Source: Leclercia sp. UBA7405 (GTDB taxonomy: Bacteria > Pseudomonadota > Gammaproteobacteria > Enterobacterales > Enterobacteriaceae). Taken from it: DNA of 8,839 nucleotides. Of this stretch, positions 1 to 6,236 are shown piece after piece; within the stretch, counting starts at the first letter, position 1, and each line of letters opens with the position of its first letter. Made by a program: the position numbers and the translations under genes. Below the pieces are notes generated by a model, which had not been told where the DNA came from, did not search any database, and was given only the letters and a program-made list of their open reading frames with translations. Where the stretch lies: contig DKMV01000329.1 of the NCBI GenBank assembly GCA_002469605.1, positions 1 to 8,839 on the forward strand, in the 5' to 3' direction.

Positions 1-459
1 CTCGACCGCATCACGCTGGTGCGTCGCGGTGAAATCGTCAATAAAATTGCGATCTCCCGCCTCGATACCCTGCTGGATGAAGCCGCATGGCTGGAAGAGC
101 AAAAGGAGTGGGTGGCGCTGTGTCGTTTTTGTGGCGATCTGCACTGCAAAGAGCAGAGCGACTTTTTCGATATCATCGGCTTCAAGCAGTTCCTGTTTGA
201 GCAGACCGAGATGAGCCACGGTACGGTGCGCGAATACGTTGTGCGCCTGCGCCGCCTTGGCCAGCACCTCACCACGCAAAACATCTCCCGTGACCTGCTC
301 AAAAGCGGCTATCTGGACGAGAACCTCGAGCCGTGGCTGCCCCTGACCAGCACCAATAACTACCGCATCGCCTTGCGCAAGTACGCACAATTTAAGGCGC
401 AATTGCCGGTGGCACCACAGCAGAAAGTCCTCCTCGAGACAACTTCTGATATATATTAA
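1..459 (+). CDS. fliZ: FliZ, flagellar and curli regulator (5' end outside window)
   Basis: The reading frame is open from base 1 and ends at TAA 457-459, giving 152 residues. By alignment with E. coli FliZ (183 residues, recalled) about 31 N-terminal residues lie outside the window, and the GTG at 19 is an internal valine codon. FliZ is a DNA-binding protein related to the core-binding domain of phage integrases. In E. coli it occupies sigma-S-type promoters and lowers curli expression during the motile phase, and it supports flagellar gene expression. Visible family marks are the RFCGDLHCK segment, the SDFFDIIGFKQF helix, the VREYVVRLRRLG helix, whose arginine (codon 229-231) aligns with the DNA-contacting R108 of E. 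coli, and the C-terminal STNNYRIALRKY. In E. coli it follows fliA and precedes tcyJ, as here. No terminator is visible after it, so read-through into tcyJ is possible. Confidence 0.95.
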   Translation, partial: LDRITLVRRGEIVNKIAISRLDTLLDEAAWLEEQKEWVALCRFCGDLHCKEQSDFFDIIGFKQFLFEQTEMSHGTVREYVVRLRRLGQHLTTQNISRDLLKSGYLDENLEPWLPLTSTNNYRIALRKYAQFKAQLPVAPQQKVLLETTSDIY

Positions 460-487
460 AAATGAATAACATGTAGCACAGTCGTGT

Positions 488-515
488 TTGACCTTACGGC
501 CGGACACCCTACACT
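488..515 (+). promoter_or_regulatory. Candidate promoter for tcyJ
   Basis: TTGACC (488-493) and TACACT (510-515) are separated by 16 bp. The -10 is preceded by C, giving CTACACT, a form favoured by sigma-S. In E. coli the fliY (tcyJ) gene is reported to be under RpoS influence, which fits. Transcription would begin near 522 and leave a leader of about 25 nt. The assignment is by motif only. Confidence 0.5.
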
Positions 516-546
516 ACAGTCAAAATTTCACTATATCGGGGTACTT

Positions 547-1347
547 ATGAAAGTAGCACTTCTGGGTCGTCAGGCGCTGATGGGCGTCATGGCCGTTGCG
601 CTGGTCGCGGGTATGAGCGTCAAAACCTTCGCTGCTGAAGGCCTGTTAAATAAAGTCAAAGAGCGCGGCACGCTGCTGGTCGGGCTCGAAGGTACTTATC
701 CGCCGTTCAGCTTCCAGGGCGACGATGGCAAACTGACCGGTTTTGAAGTTGAGTTTGCTGAAGAGCTGGCGAAACACCTGGGGGTGAAAGCCTCCCTGAA
801 GCCGACCAAATGGGACGGCATGCTGGCCTCGCTGGACTCTAAGCGCATCGACGTGGTGATTAACCAGGTTACCATCTCTGACGAGCGTAAGAAGAAGTAT
901 GACTTCTCCACCCCTTATACCGTCTCCGGTATCCAGGCGCTGGTGAAAAAAGGTAACGAAGGCAGCATTAAATCCGCCGCCGATCTGAAAGATAAAAAAG
1001 TCGGCGTGGGCCTGGGCACCAACTACGAAGAGTGGCTGCGTAAGAACGTGCAGGGCGTGGATATCCGTACCTATGATGACGACCCGACTAAATACCAGGA
1101 TCTGCGCGTAGGCCGTATCGACGCCATCCTCGTTGACCGTCTGGCGGCGCTGGATCTGGTGAAGAAAACCAACAATACCCTGGCGGTTGCCGGTGAAGCT
1201 TTCTCTCGTCAGGAATCCGGTGTTGCGGTGCGTAAAGACAACGAAGACCTGGTGAAAGCCATCGATGGCGCTATTGCCGATATGCAGAAAGACGGTAGCC
1301 TGAAGGCGCTGTCCGAGAAGTGGTTCGGCGCAGACGTTACTAAATAA
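547..1347 (+). CDS. tcyJ: L-cystine-binding periplasmic protein TcyJ (FliY)
   Basis: This 266-residue protein is the substrate-binding component of the TcyJLN cystine ABC importer (SBP_bac_3 family); the E. coli protein has the same length. Residues 1 to about 29 form a signal peptide: Lys2 and Arg8, a hydrophobic core at 10-23, then VKTFAA before the mature start. The mature part begins with GLLNKVKERGTLLVGLEGTYPPF, here described only by its start GLLNKV and the YPPF segment, and contains TGFEVEF, KWDGMLASLDS and the ligand-site region QVTISDERKKKYDFS. It ends in KWFGADVTK. The ATG at 547 is chosen because it opens the signal peptide and has GGGG (538-541) 5 nt upstream; starting at GTG 484 would put extra residues in front of the signal. 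It lies 87 bp after fliZ and is followed by a strong terminator, so it is probably made in excess of the membrane components. In E. coli it binds cystine and also diaminopimelate. Confidence 0.97.
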   Translation: MKVALLGRQALMGVMAVALVAGMSVKTFAAEGLLNKVKERGTLLVGLEGTYPPFSFQGDDGKLTGFEVEFAEELAKHLGVKASLKPTKWDGMLASLDSKRIDVVINQVTISDERKKKYDFSTPYTVSGIQALVKKGNEGSIKSAADLKDKKVGVGLGTNYEEWLRKNVQGVDIRTYDDDPTKYQDLRVGRIDAILVDRLAALDLVKKTNNTLAVAGEAFSRQESGVAVRKDNEDLVKAIDGAIADMQKDGSLKALSEKWFGADVTK

Positions 1348-1358
1348 GCCATTGCACG

Positions 1359-1390
1359 AAAAAAAGGCGCTTGATCAAGCGCCTTTTTTA
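1359..1390 (+). terminator. Intrinsic terminator after tcyJ
   Basis: The 18-bp perfect palindrome GGCGCTTGATCAAGCGCC (1366-1383) is flanked by seven A (1359-1365) and six T (1384-1389). It starts 18 nt after the tcyJ stop. The symmetry makes it able to act on both strands. It separates tcyJ from dcyD, so it probably limits read-through into dcyD-tcyLN. Confidence 0.92.
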
Positions 1391-1441
1391 TTTCCTGGAA
1401 TTCTGCGTGCATAATAAAAAAATAACAAACCATAACGATGA

Positions 1442-2440
<999 letters not shown>

Positions 2441-2458
2441 TTGCAGGTAGAAATTCTA

Positions 2459-3127
2459 ATGCAAGAAAGTATCCAACTGGTTATTGATTCATTGCCCTTC
2501 CTGCTGAAAGGTGCGGTCTTTACGCTGCAACTCAGTATTGGCGGTATGTTCTTCGGCCTGCTGCTGGGCTTTATTCTGGCTTTGATGCGCATGTCGGGGC
2601 TGCTGCCGGTCCGCTGGCTGGCGCGGCTTTATATCTCCATTTTCCGCGGCACCCCGCTGATTGCTCAGCTCTTTATGATCTATTACGGCCTGCCGCAGTT
2701 TGGTATTGAGCTGGATCCCATTCCGGCGGCGATGATTGGTCTGTCGCTTAATACCGCCGCCTATGCGGCAGAGACCCTGCGGGCGGCCATCTCATCCATC
2801 GATAAAGGCCAGTGGGAGGCCGCGGCCAGTATCGGTATGACCCCGTGGCAGACGCTGCGCCGGGCGATCCTGCCCCAGGCCGCGCGCGTGGCCCTGCCGC
2901 CGCTGAGCAACAGTTTTATCAGCCTCGTAAAAGACACCTCGCTGGCCGCCACCATCCAGGTGCCGGAGCTGTTCCGCCAGGCGCAGCTGATCACCTCGCG
3001 TACGCTGGAGGTCTTTACTATGTATCTGGCCGCCTCGCTCATCTACTGGGTGATGGCGACGGTGCTCTCCACGCTGCAAAACTATTTTGAAAACCAGCTG
3101 AACCGTCAGGAGAGAGATCCGAAATGA
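2459..3127 (+). CDS. tcyL: L-cystine ABC transporter permease TcyL
   Basis: A 222-residue inner-membrane permease of the polar amino acid (HisMQ) family, formerly YecS. Hydrophobic segments lie at about 19-43, 58-79, 88-109 and 187-207, with shorter ones between. The EAA loop, which docks on the ATPase, is at residues 120-140 (EAAASIGMTPWQ, then ILPQA). The early FRGTPLIAQLF motif at 62-72 is typical of this family. ATG 2459 is preferred over a TTG at 2441: it gives the E. coli length, and AGGTAG (2445-2450) sits 8 nt upstream as ribosome binding site. The gene begins 18 nt after the dcyD stop and overlaps tcyN by 4 bp (ATGA), so the two are probably translationally coupled. It works as the membrane channel for cystine delivered by TcyJ. 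Confidence 0.96.
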   Translation: MQESIQLVIDSLPFLLKGAVFTLQLSIGGMFFGLLLGFILALMRMSGLLPVRWLARLYISIFRGTPLIAQLFMIYYGLPQFGIELDPIPAAMIGLSLNTAAYAAETLRAAISSIDKGQWEAAASIGMTPWQTLRRAILPQAARVALPPLSNSFISLVKDTSLAATIQVPELFRQAQLITSRTLEVFTMYLAASLIYWVMATVLSTLQNYFENQLNRQERDPK

Positions 3128-3876
3128 GTGCTATCGAGGTTAAAAACCTGGTCAAAAAATTCCACGGCCAGACGGTGCTTCACGGAATTGATCTTGAAGT
3201 ACAGCAGGGCGAAGTGGTGGCGATTATTGGGCCGAGTGGTTCCGGCAAAACCACGCTGCTGCGCAGTATTAACCTGCTGGAGCACCCGGAAGGGGGAACC
3301 ATCCGGGTGGGGGATATCACCATCGACACCGGTAAAGCCTTTAGCCAGCAAAAAGGGTTAATCCGCCGCCTGCGCCAGCATGTGGGTTTTGTCTTCCAGA
3401 GCTTCAACCTGTTTCCCCACCGGACGGTGCTGGAAAACATCATTGAAGGGCCGACGATCGTTAAAGGCGAAGCGAAAGCCGAGGCGACCGAGCGCGCCCG
3501 CGAACTGCTGGCGAAAGTGGGATTATCGGGTAAGGAGAGCAGCTATCCGCGCCGCCTCTCCGGCGGGCAGCAGCAGCGGGTAGCTATTGCCCGCGCGCTG
3601 GCGATGCGCCCTGATGTGATCCTGTTTGATGAACCCACTTCTGCGCTCGATCCTGAACTGGTAGGGGAGGTGCTGAATACCATTCGTCAGCTGGCGGAGG
3701 AGAAACGCACTATGGTGATTGTGACCCATGAGATGAGCTTTGCCCGCGATGTGGCAGACAGAGCCATCTTTATGGATCAGGGGCGCATCGTAGAGCAGGG
3801 ACCGGCAAAAACGCTCTTTGCCAATCCTCAGCAACCGCGTACCCGTCAGTTCCTGGAAAAATTCCTGATGCAGTAG
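3124..3876 (+). CDS. tcyN: L-cystine ABC transporter ATP-binding protein TcyN
   Basis: A 250-residue cytoplasmic ABC ATPase, formerly YecC, that powers cystine import with TcyL and TcyJ. All motifs are intact: Walker A GPSGSGKT (36-43), Q-loop glutamine Q92 in FVFQSFNLFP, signature LSGGQ (145-149), Walker B VILFDE (165-170) with catalytic E170, D-loop SALD (173-176) and switch histidine H202 in VTHEM. The C-terminal pattern, including QGPAKTLF and FLEKF, is that of polar amino acid transport ATPases. The start ATG overlaps the TGA of tcyL in the sequence ATGA, and GAGAGA lies just upstream within tcyL. A 13-bp inverted repeat follows 12 nt after the stop, without a T-run. Confidence 0.97.
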   Translation: MSAIEVKNLVKKFHGQTVLHGIDLEVQQGEVVAIIGPSGSGKTTLLRSINLLEHPEGGTIRVGDITIDTGKAFSQQKGLIRRLRQHVGFVFQSFNLFPHRTVLENIIEGPTIVKGEAKAEATERARELLAKVGLSGKESSYPRRLSGGQQQRVAIARALAMRPDVILFDEPTSALDPELVGEVLNTIRQLAEEKRTMVIVTHEMSFARDVADRAIFMDQGRIVEQGPAKTLFANPQQPRTRQFLEKFLMQ

Positions 3877-3880
3877 CATT

Positions 3881-3909
3881 TTCGCACCTGTTTGCTCCAG
3901 AAATATAAT
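3881..3909 (+). promoter_or_regulatory. Candidate promoter upstream of sdiA, inside an inverted repeat
   Basis: A perfect TATAAT (3904-3909) has TTCGCA (3881-3886, 4 of 6 matches to TTGACA) at a 17-bp spacing. The start would be near 3916, leaving a leader of roughly 180 nt before sdiA. The -10 overlaps the loop and the right arm of the inverted repeat at 3889-3921. By motif this is a plausible sdiA promoter, but an AT-rich loop can give TATAAT by chance. Confidence 0.35.
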
Positions 3910-3921
3910 CTGGAGCAAACA
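3889..3921. repeat. 13-bp perfect inverted repeat after tcyN
   Basis: TGTTTGCTCCAGA (3889-3901) and TCTGGAGCAAACA (3909-3921) are perfect reverse complements around a 7-nt loop AATATAA. There is no T-run on either side, so it is not a standard intrinsic terminator on either strand. It could be a 3'-end hairpin that stabilises the tcyLN message or assists factor-dependent termination, or a protein-binding operator over the TATAAT that it contains. Confidence 0.85.
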
Positions 3922-4097
3922 ATTGCCGCCGCAACTATAAATTTATATCGATTAATTCTAAATACTTTCGACTAACCACATAAAAATTGTAGAAATTCCG
4001 GGTCTGGTCGATATTTTACACATATAAATAAGATTTATGTGTTAGTTTAATAAATCCATAATAATGATTATTTTGACAGGGGCTTCATTTAGTTAGT
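3922..4097 (+). promoter_or_regulatory. AT-rich leader and control region of sdiA
   Basis: No gene is visible here. The stretch is strongly AT-rich. It holds an inverted repeat ACACATA (4018-4024) / TATGTGT (4036-4042), and the odd-centred palindrome AATAATGATTATT (4060-4072), which resembles the inverted-hexamer core of a Fur box. The only ribosome binding candidate is CAGGGG (4077-4082), which lies 15 nt before the sdiA ATG, longer than usual. A TTGACA at 4073-4078 has no useful -10 upstream of the coding sequence. Confidence 0.5.
4060..4072. promoter_or_regulatory. Fur-box-like palindrome upstream of sdiA
   Basis: AATAATGATTATT is a perfect 6-1-6 palindrome. It matches the GATAAT-N-ATTATC core of a Fur box except for its outermost base pair. 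The upstream hexamer that would complete a 19-bp box (ATCCAT) matches poorly. In such AT-rich DNA this may be chance. Confidence 0.25.
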
Positions 4098-4820
4098 ATG
4101 AGGGATTCAGACTTTTTCACATGGCGACGGGACTGCTACCTTCGGTTTAAAGAGATGACTTCGGCCGAAGAGGTATATCCCGAACTTCAACGACAAACTC
4201 AGGCACTGGAATTCGATTATTTTGCGCTCTGTGTTCGTCATCCCGTGCCCTTTACGCGGCCCAAAATATCCCTGCACTCCACCTATCCGCAAAAGTGGCT
4301 CTCGCAATACAGGGCGGAAAATTTCTTCGCTATCGATCCGGTGCTTAAACCCGAAAATTTTGTCCACGGACATCTGCCGTGGAACGACGAGCTGTTTGCG
4401 GATGCCCAGCAGCTATGGGACGGCGCGCGCGACCACGGCTTACGCAAAGGGATTACCCAGTGCCTGATGTTGCCGAATCATGCCCTTGGCTTCCTCTCCG
4501 TTTCCAGCACCATGCTATCGGGAAACTGCTTCCCCAGCGAAGAGGTTGAGCTGCGGCTACAGATGCTGGTGCAGATGGCGCTGACCACGCTGTTGCGTTT
4601 AGAGCATGAGACGGTAAAAGCGCCGGAAATGAAATTCAGCAAGCGCGAGAAAGAGATTTTGAAATGGACGGCAGAGGGAAAAACCTCCGCAGAAATAGCG
4701 ATAATTCTCTCTATCTCTGAAAATACGGTGAACTTCCATCAGAAGAATATGCAGAAGAAATTTAACGCACCGAACAAAACGCAAATCGCCTGTTACGCCG
4801 CGGCGACGGGAATAATCTGA
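4098..4820 (+). CDS. sdiA: LuxR-family quorum-sensing receptor SdiA
   Basis: A 240-residue transcription factor, equal in length to E. coli SdiA, that detects N-acyl-homoserine lactones made by other bacteria. Residues 1 to about 170 are the autoinducer-binding domain, with conserved pocket residues Y63, W67, Y71, D80, W95 and S134. Compared with E. coli SdiA as I recall it, position 43 is Ala instead of Ser and position 59 is Leu instead of Phe. Residues from about 175 to the end form the LuxR helix-turn-helix (FSKREKEILKWTAEGKTSAE and onward), almost identical to E. coli, so the DNA target is probably kept while the ligand domain has drifted. ATG 4098 is the only start after an in-frame stop at 4074. 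AGGGA at 4101-4105, within codons 2-3, fits the CsrA motif ANGGA; E. coli CsrA represses sdiA by binding within the coding region. No lactone synthase is present nearby, as expected for this orphan receptor. Confidence 0.96.
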   Translation: MRDSDFFTWRRDCYLRFKEMTSAEEVYPELQRQTQALEFDYFALCVRHPVPFTRPKISLHSTYPQKWLSQYRAENFFAIDPVLKPENFVHGHLPWNDELFADAQQLWDGARDHGLRKGITQCLMLPNHALGFLSVSSTMLSGNCFPSEEVELRLQMLVQMALTTLLRLEHETVKAPEMKFSKREKEILKWTAEGKTSAEIAIILSISENTVNFHQKNMQKKFNAPNKTQIACYAAATGII

Positions 4821-4849
4821 CGACACTTCCGTTCTGCGTGGCAGACGAT

Positions 4850-4889
4850 AAAACGGCTGAATGCAATGCGTTCAGCCGTTTTTGTTTTT
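4850..4889. terminator. Shared intrinsic terminator between sdiA and yecF
   Basis: AAAACGGCTGAA (4850-4861) pairs with TTCAGCCGTTTT (4871-4882) around TGCAATGCG, followed on the + strand by a T-rich tail to 4889. On the - strand the hairpin is followed by TTTTAT. It lies between the convergent genes sdiA and yecF, and its + strand T-tract runs into the yecF stop codon, so it can end both transcripts. Confidence 0.9.
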
Positions 4890-5112
4890 ACTGGCGGTAA
4901 GCTTGTTTAATTTGCTTAACAGTAGAGGAGAATACGTCGGCCTGGGTTTGATCTTCCATCTGCGCGATCTGTTTTTCCATCTTAAGGATCACCCGACCCG
5001 CATCAGCCTGGCCCATAGCCTGAAGCATTAACGTCAGCAGGGATTTCAGGCAGGAGACCTCCTGTGCCAGTTGCTGGTTATTTTCCGCAGTAGCGAAATC
5101 AGGTGTGCTCAT
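4888..5112 (-). CDS. yecF: YecF, small conserved protein of DUF2594
   Basis: A 74-residue cytoplasmic protein, the same length as E. coli YecF and closely similar. Its function is unknown to me. It starts [12 protein letters not shown], is largely helical by composition with heptad-like hydrophobic spacing ([14 protein letters not shown], then [12 protein letters not shown]) and ends KQIKQAYRQ, which would suit a small oligomer or coiled coil; this is inference. There is no signal peptide or membrane segment. The start has GAGGAA (complement of 5118-5123) 5 nt upstream. It is transcribed towards sdiA and away from uvrY, from a probable extended -10 promoter at 5170-5178. Its place between two regulators is conserved in E. 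coli. Confidence 0.93.
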   Translation of the reverse strand: MSTPDFATAENNQQLAQEVSCLKSLLTLMLQAMGQADAGRVILKMEKQIAQMEDQTQADVFSSTVKQIKQAYRQ

Positions 5113-5169
5113 TTATTTTCCTCATTCTAAAACGGCGCGAGCGCGCGTAGATCAATGTTAAGGCGGCGG

Positions 5170-5178
5170 AGTATACCA
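5170..5178 (-). promoter_or_regulatory. Extended -10 promoter for yecF
   Basis: On the - strand the sequence reads TGGTATACT: a TGn extension before TATACT (5 of 6 matches to TATAAT). The -35 region is weak, with only a T-run about 17 bp upstream, which is common for extended -10 promoters. Transcription would start near 5163, about 50 nt before the yecF start codon. Confidence 0.6.
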
Positions 5179-5255
5179 CAAGCCAGCCAGAAAAAAGCAG
5201 TGGTTATTTTTTGTACTTTTAGTGCAATGCCTAAGGAATTTAAAAATCAATATCT

Positions 5256-5276
5256 GTAAACTTAATAATTGTTTAC
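5256..5276. repeat. Inverted repeat GTAAAC/GTTTAC before a small open frame
   Basis: GTAAAC (5256-5261) and GTTTAC (5271-5276) flank the 9-nt AT-only spacer TTAATAATT. The right arm touches the GAGG of the ribosome binding site for the small frame at 5287. The arms are short, so chance is possible. Confidence 0.4.
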
Positions 5277-5286
5277 GAGGAATTAA

Positions 5287-5367
5287 ATGTTCAACTTCAG
5301 TTTTAATATCGTTAATTATTGTTACAAAAATACAAAGTTAATTTGTAGGGCCGCAAAGTCGCGGTAA
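5287..5367 (+). CDS. Possible 26-residue small protein
   Basis: The open frame starts at ATG 5287 with GAGGAA (5277-5282) ideally placed just upstream and ends at TAA 5365-5367. The peptide begins MFNFSFNIVNYCYKN and ends CRAAKSR: a short aromatic and hydrophobic N-terminal half followed by a basic tail. I recognise no family. The hydrophobic part is too short and too rich in Asn for a confident membrane segment. It lies in the gap before uvrY, on the same strand, with no strong promoter seen. The case rests on the ribosome binding site alone; it could be chance in AT-rich DNA. Confidence 0.25.
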   Translation: MFNFSFNIVNYCYKNTKLICRAAKSR

Positions 5368-5462
5368 CGGCTGATAAGTTTCTGAAAAATTGTGCGAAAA
5401 AAAGCGCGCTGGTGCTCGTCAGGGAGGGTTTTACTTTCCAGTTACTGTACAAGTTAATTTCC

Positions 5463-5497
5463 AAAAATGCGGTGAGTTAATCTTTATCAGCATTTTT
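5463..5497. repeat. Inverted repeat AAAAATGC/GCATTTTT upstream of uvrY
   Basis: AAAAATGC (5463-5470) and GCATTTTT (5490-5497) are perfect reverse complements separated by 19 nt. The spacer and weak AT pairing make it a poor terminator; a protein site or a leader structure is possible. Confidence 0.55.
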
Positions 5498-5528
5498 AAC
5501 GTTTTAATCCTGAGCGAAAAAACGTTAA
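5496..5528. repeat. 10-bp inverted repeat TTAACGTTTT/AAAACGTTAA upstream of uvrY
   Basis: Arms at 5496-5505 and 5519-5528 are perfect reverse complements with a 13-nt spacer AATCCTGAGCGAA. Each arm contains the self-complementary AACGTT, centred 23 bp apart, or roughly two helical turns, which would suit a dimeric DNA-binding protein on one face. It begins where the preceding repeat ends. Confidence 0.65.
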
Positions 5529-5535
5529 TATATAC

Positions 5536-5549
5536 GGAATAAGCATTCC
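5536..5549 (+). repeat. Small hairpin GGAAT-AAGC-ATTCC near uvrY start
   Basis: GGAAT (5536-5540) and ATTCC (5545-5549) flank a 4-nt loop, 30 nt before the uvrY start codon. The left arm contains ACGGA, which fits the CsrA core ANGGA, although in a stem rather than in the loop. Confidence 0.4.
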
Positions 5550-5579
5550 ACGACGTTATCCCTATTCTGGAGACTTCCT

Positions 5580-6236
5580 TTGATCAACGTTCTACTTGTT
5601 GATGACCACGAGCTGGTGCGCGCAGGGATACGACGCATTCTTGAAGATATTAAAGGCATTAAAGTTGCCGGCGAGGCCTGCTGCGGTGAAGATGCCGTAA
5701 AATGGTGTCGAACCAATACCGCCGATGTGGTCCGGATGGACATGAATATGCCCGGTATTGGTGGGCTGGAAGCAACCCGGAAAATTGCCCGTGCTTATGT
5801 CGATACCAAAGTGATTATGCTGACGGTACACACGGAGAACCCTCTCCCGGCCAAAGTCATGCAGGCTGGCGCCGCTGGCTATCTCAGCAAGGGCGCAGCG
5901 CCACAGGAGGTGGTCAACGCTATCCGTTCCGTTCATGCCGGGCAGCGCTATATCGCTTCTGATATTGCCCAGCAGATGGCCCTAAGCCAGATTGAGCCAG
6001 AAAAGACCGAATCACCCTTTGCCAGTTTGTCTGAGCGCGAATTGCAGATTATGCTGATGATTACCAAAGGCCAAAAGGTGAATGAGATTTCTGAACAGCT
6101 CAATCTCAGTCCAAAAACGGTAAACAGCTACCGCTACCGTATGTTTAGTAAACTGAACATTCACGGGGATGTTGAACTCACTCACCTGGCCATCCGTCAT
6201 GGTCTGTGTAACGCAGAGACCCTAATTAATCAGTGA
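5580..6236 (+). CDS. uvrY: Response regulator UvrY (BarA partner)
   Basis: A 218-residue NarL/FixJ-type response regulator, the same length as E. coli UvrY and the counterpart of GacA. When phosphorylated by the kinase BarA it activates the csrB and csrC small RNA genes and so counteracts CsrA. The receiver domain (about 1-120) has the acidic pair D8-D9, phospho-acceptor D54, T82 and K104. The LuxR-type helix-turn-helix spans about 143-208 ([10 protein letters not shown], then [17 protein letters not shown]). Translation starts at TTG 5580, which gives the family [11 protein letters not shown] start, with GGAGA (5569-5573) 6 nt upstream. The gene overlaps uvrC by 4 bp (GTGA), implying coupled translation. 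One oddity: residue 52 is Arg (CGG, 5733-5735) where E. coli has Leu, inside the buried strand leading to D54. Confidence 0.96.
   Translation: MINVLLVDDHELVRAGIRRILEDIKGIKVAGEACCGEDAVKWCRTNTADVVRMDMNMPGIGGLEATRKIARAYVDTKVIMLTVHTENPLPAKVMQAGAAGYLSKGAAPQEVVNAIRSVHAGQRYIASDIAQQMALSQIEPEKTESPFASLSERELQIMLMITKGQKVNEISEQLNLSPKTVNSYRYRMFSKLNIHGDVELTHLAIRHGLCNAETLINQ

Larger units (their letters stand above)
5113..5579. other. 467-bp gap between divergent yecF and uvrY
   Basis: No established gene is seen. The left 70 bp carry the yecF ribosome binding site and promoter. The middle is AT-rich with a GTAAAC/GTTTAC inverted repeat (5256-5276) leading into a possible small gene at 5287-5367. The part from 5463 to 5549 has three successive inverted repeats ahead of uvrY. 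I find no clear sigma-70 promoter for uvrY, although TAATATATA at 5526-5534 could hold a -10. No LexA box and no UvrY/GacA-type box (TGTAAG-N6-CTTACA) is seen. Confidence 0.6.

Noticed and set aside
484..546. GTG at 484 as an earlier start for tcyJ
   Set aside because: It would put 21 extra residues before a clear signal peptide and overlaps the likely promoter; ATG 547 has a good ribosome binding site and gives the family length.
2441..2458. TTG at 2441 as the start of tcyL
   Set aside because: It would use the bases that form the ribosome binding site of ATG 2459, and the ATG gives the E. coli length of 222 residues.
4073..4102. TTGACA at 4073-4078 as a -35 for sdiA
   Set aside because: The matching -10 position falls on the ATG of sdiA, giving a start inside the coding sequence.
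5384..5400. SdiA-box-like A-rich pair of GAAAA stretches upstream of uvrY
   Set aside because: The AAAAG-N8-GAAAA spacing reported for E. coli SdiA is not met: the 5' half reads TGAAA at the required spacing.
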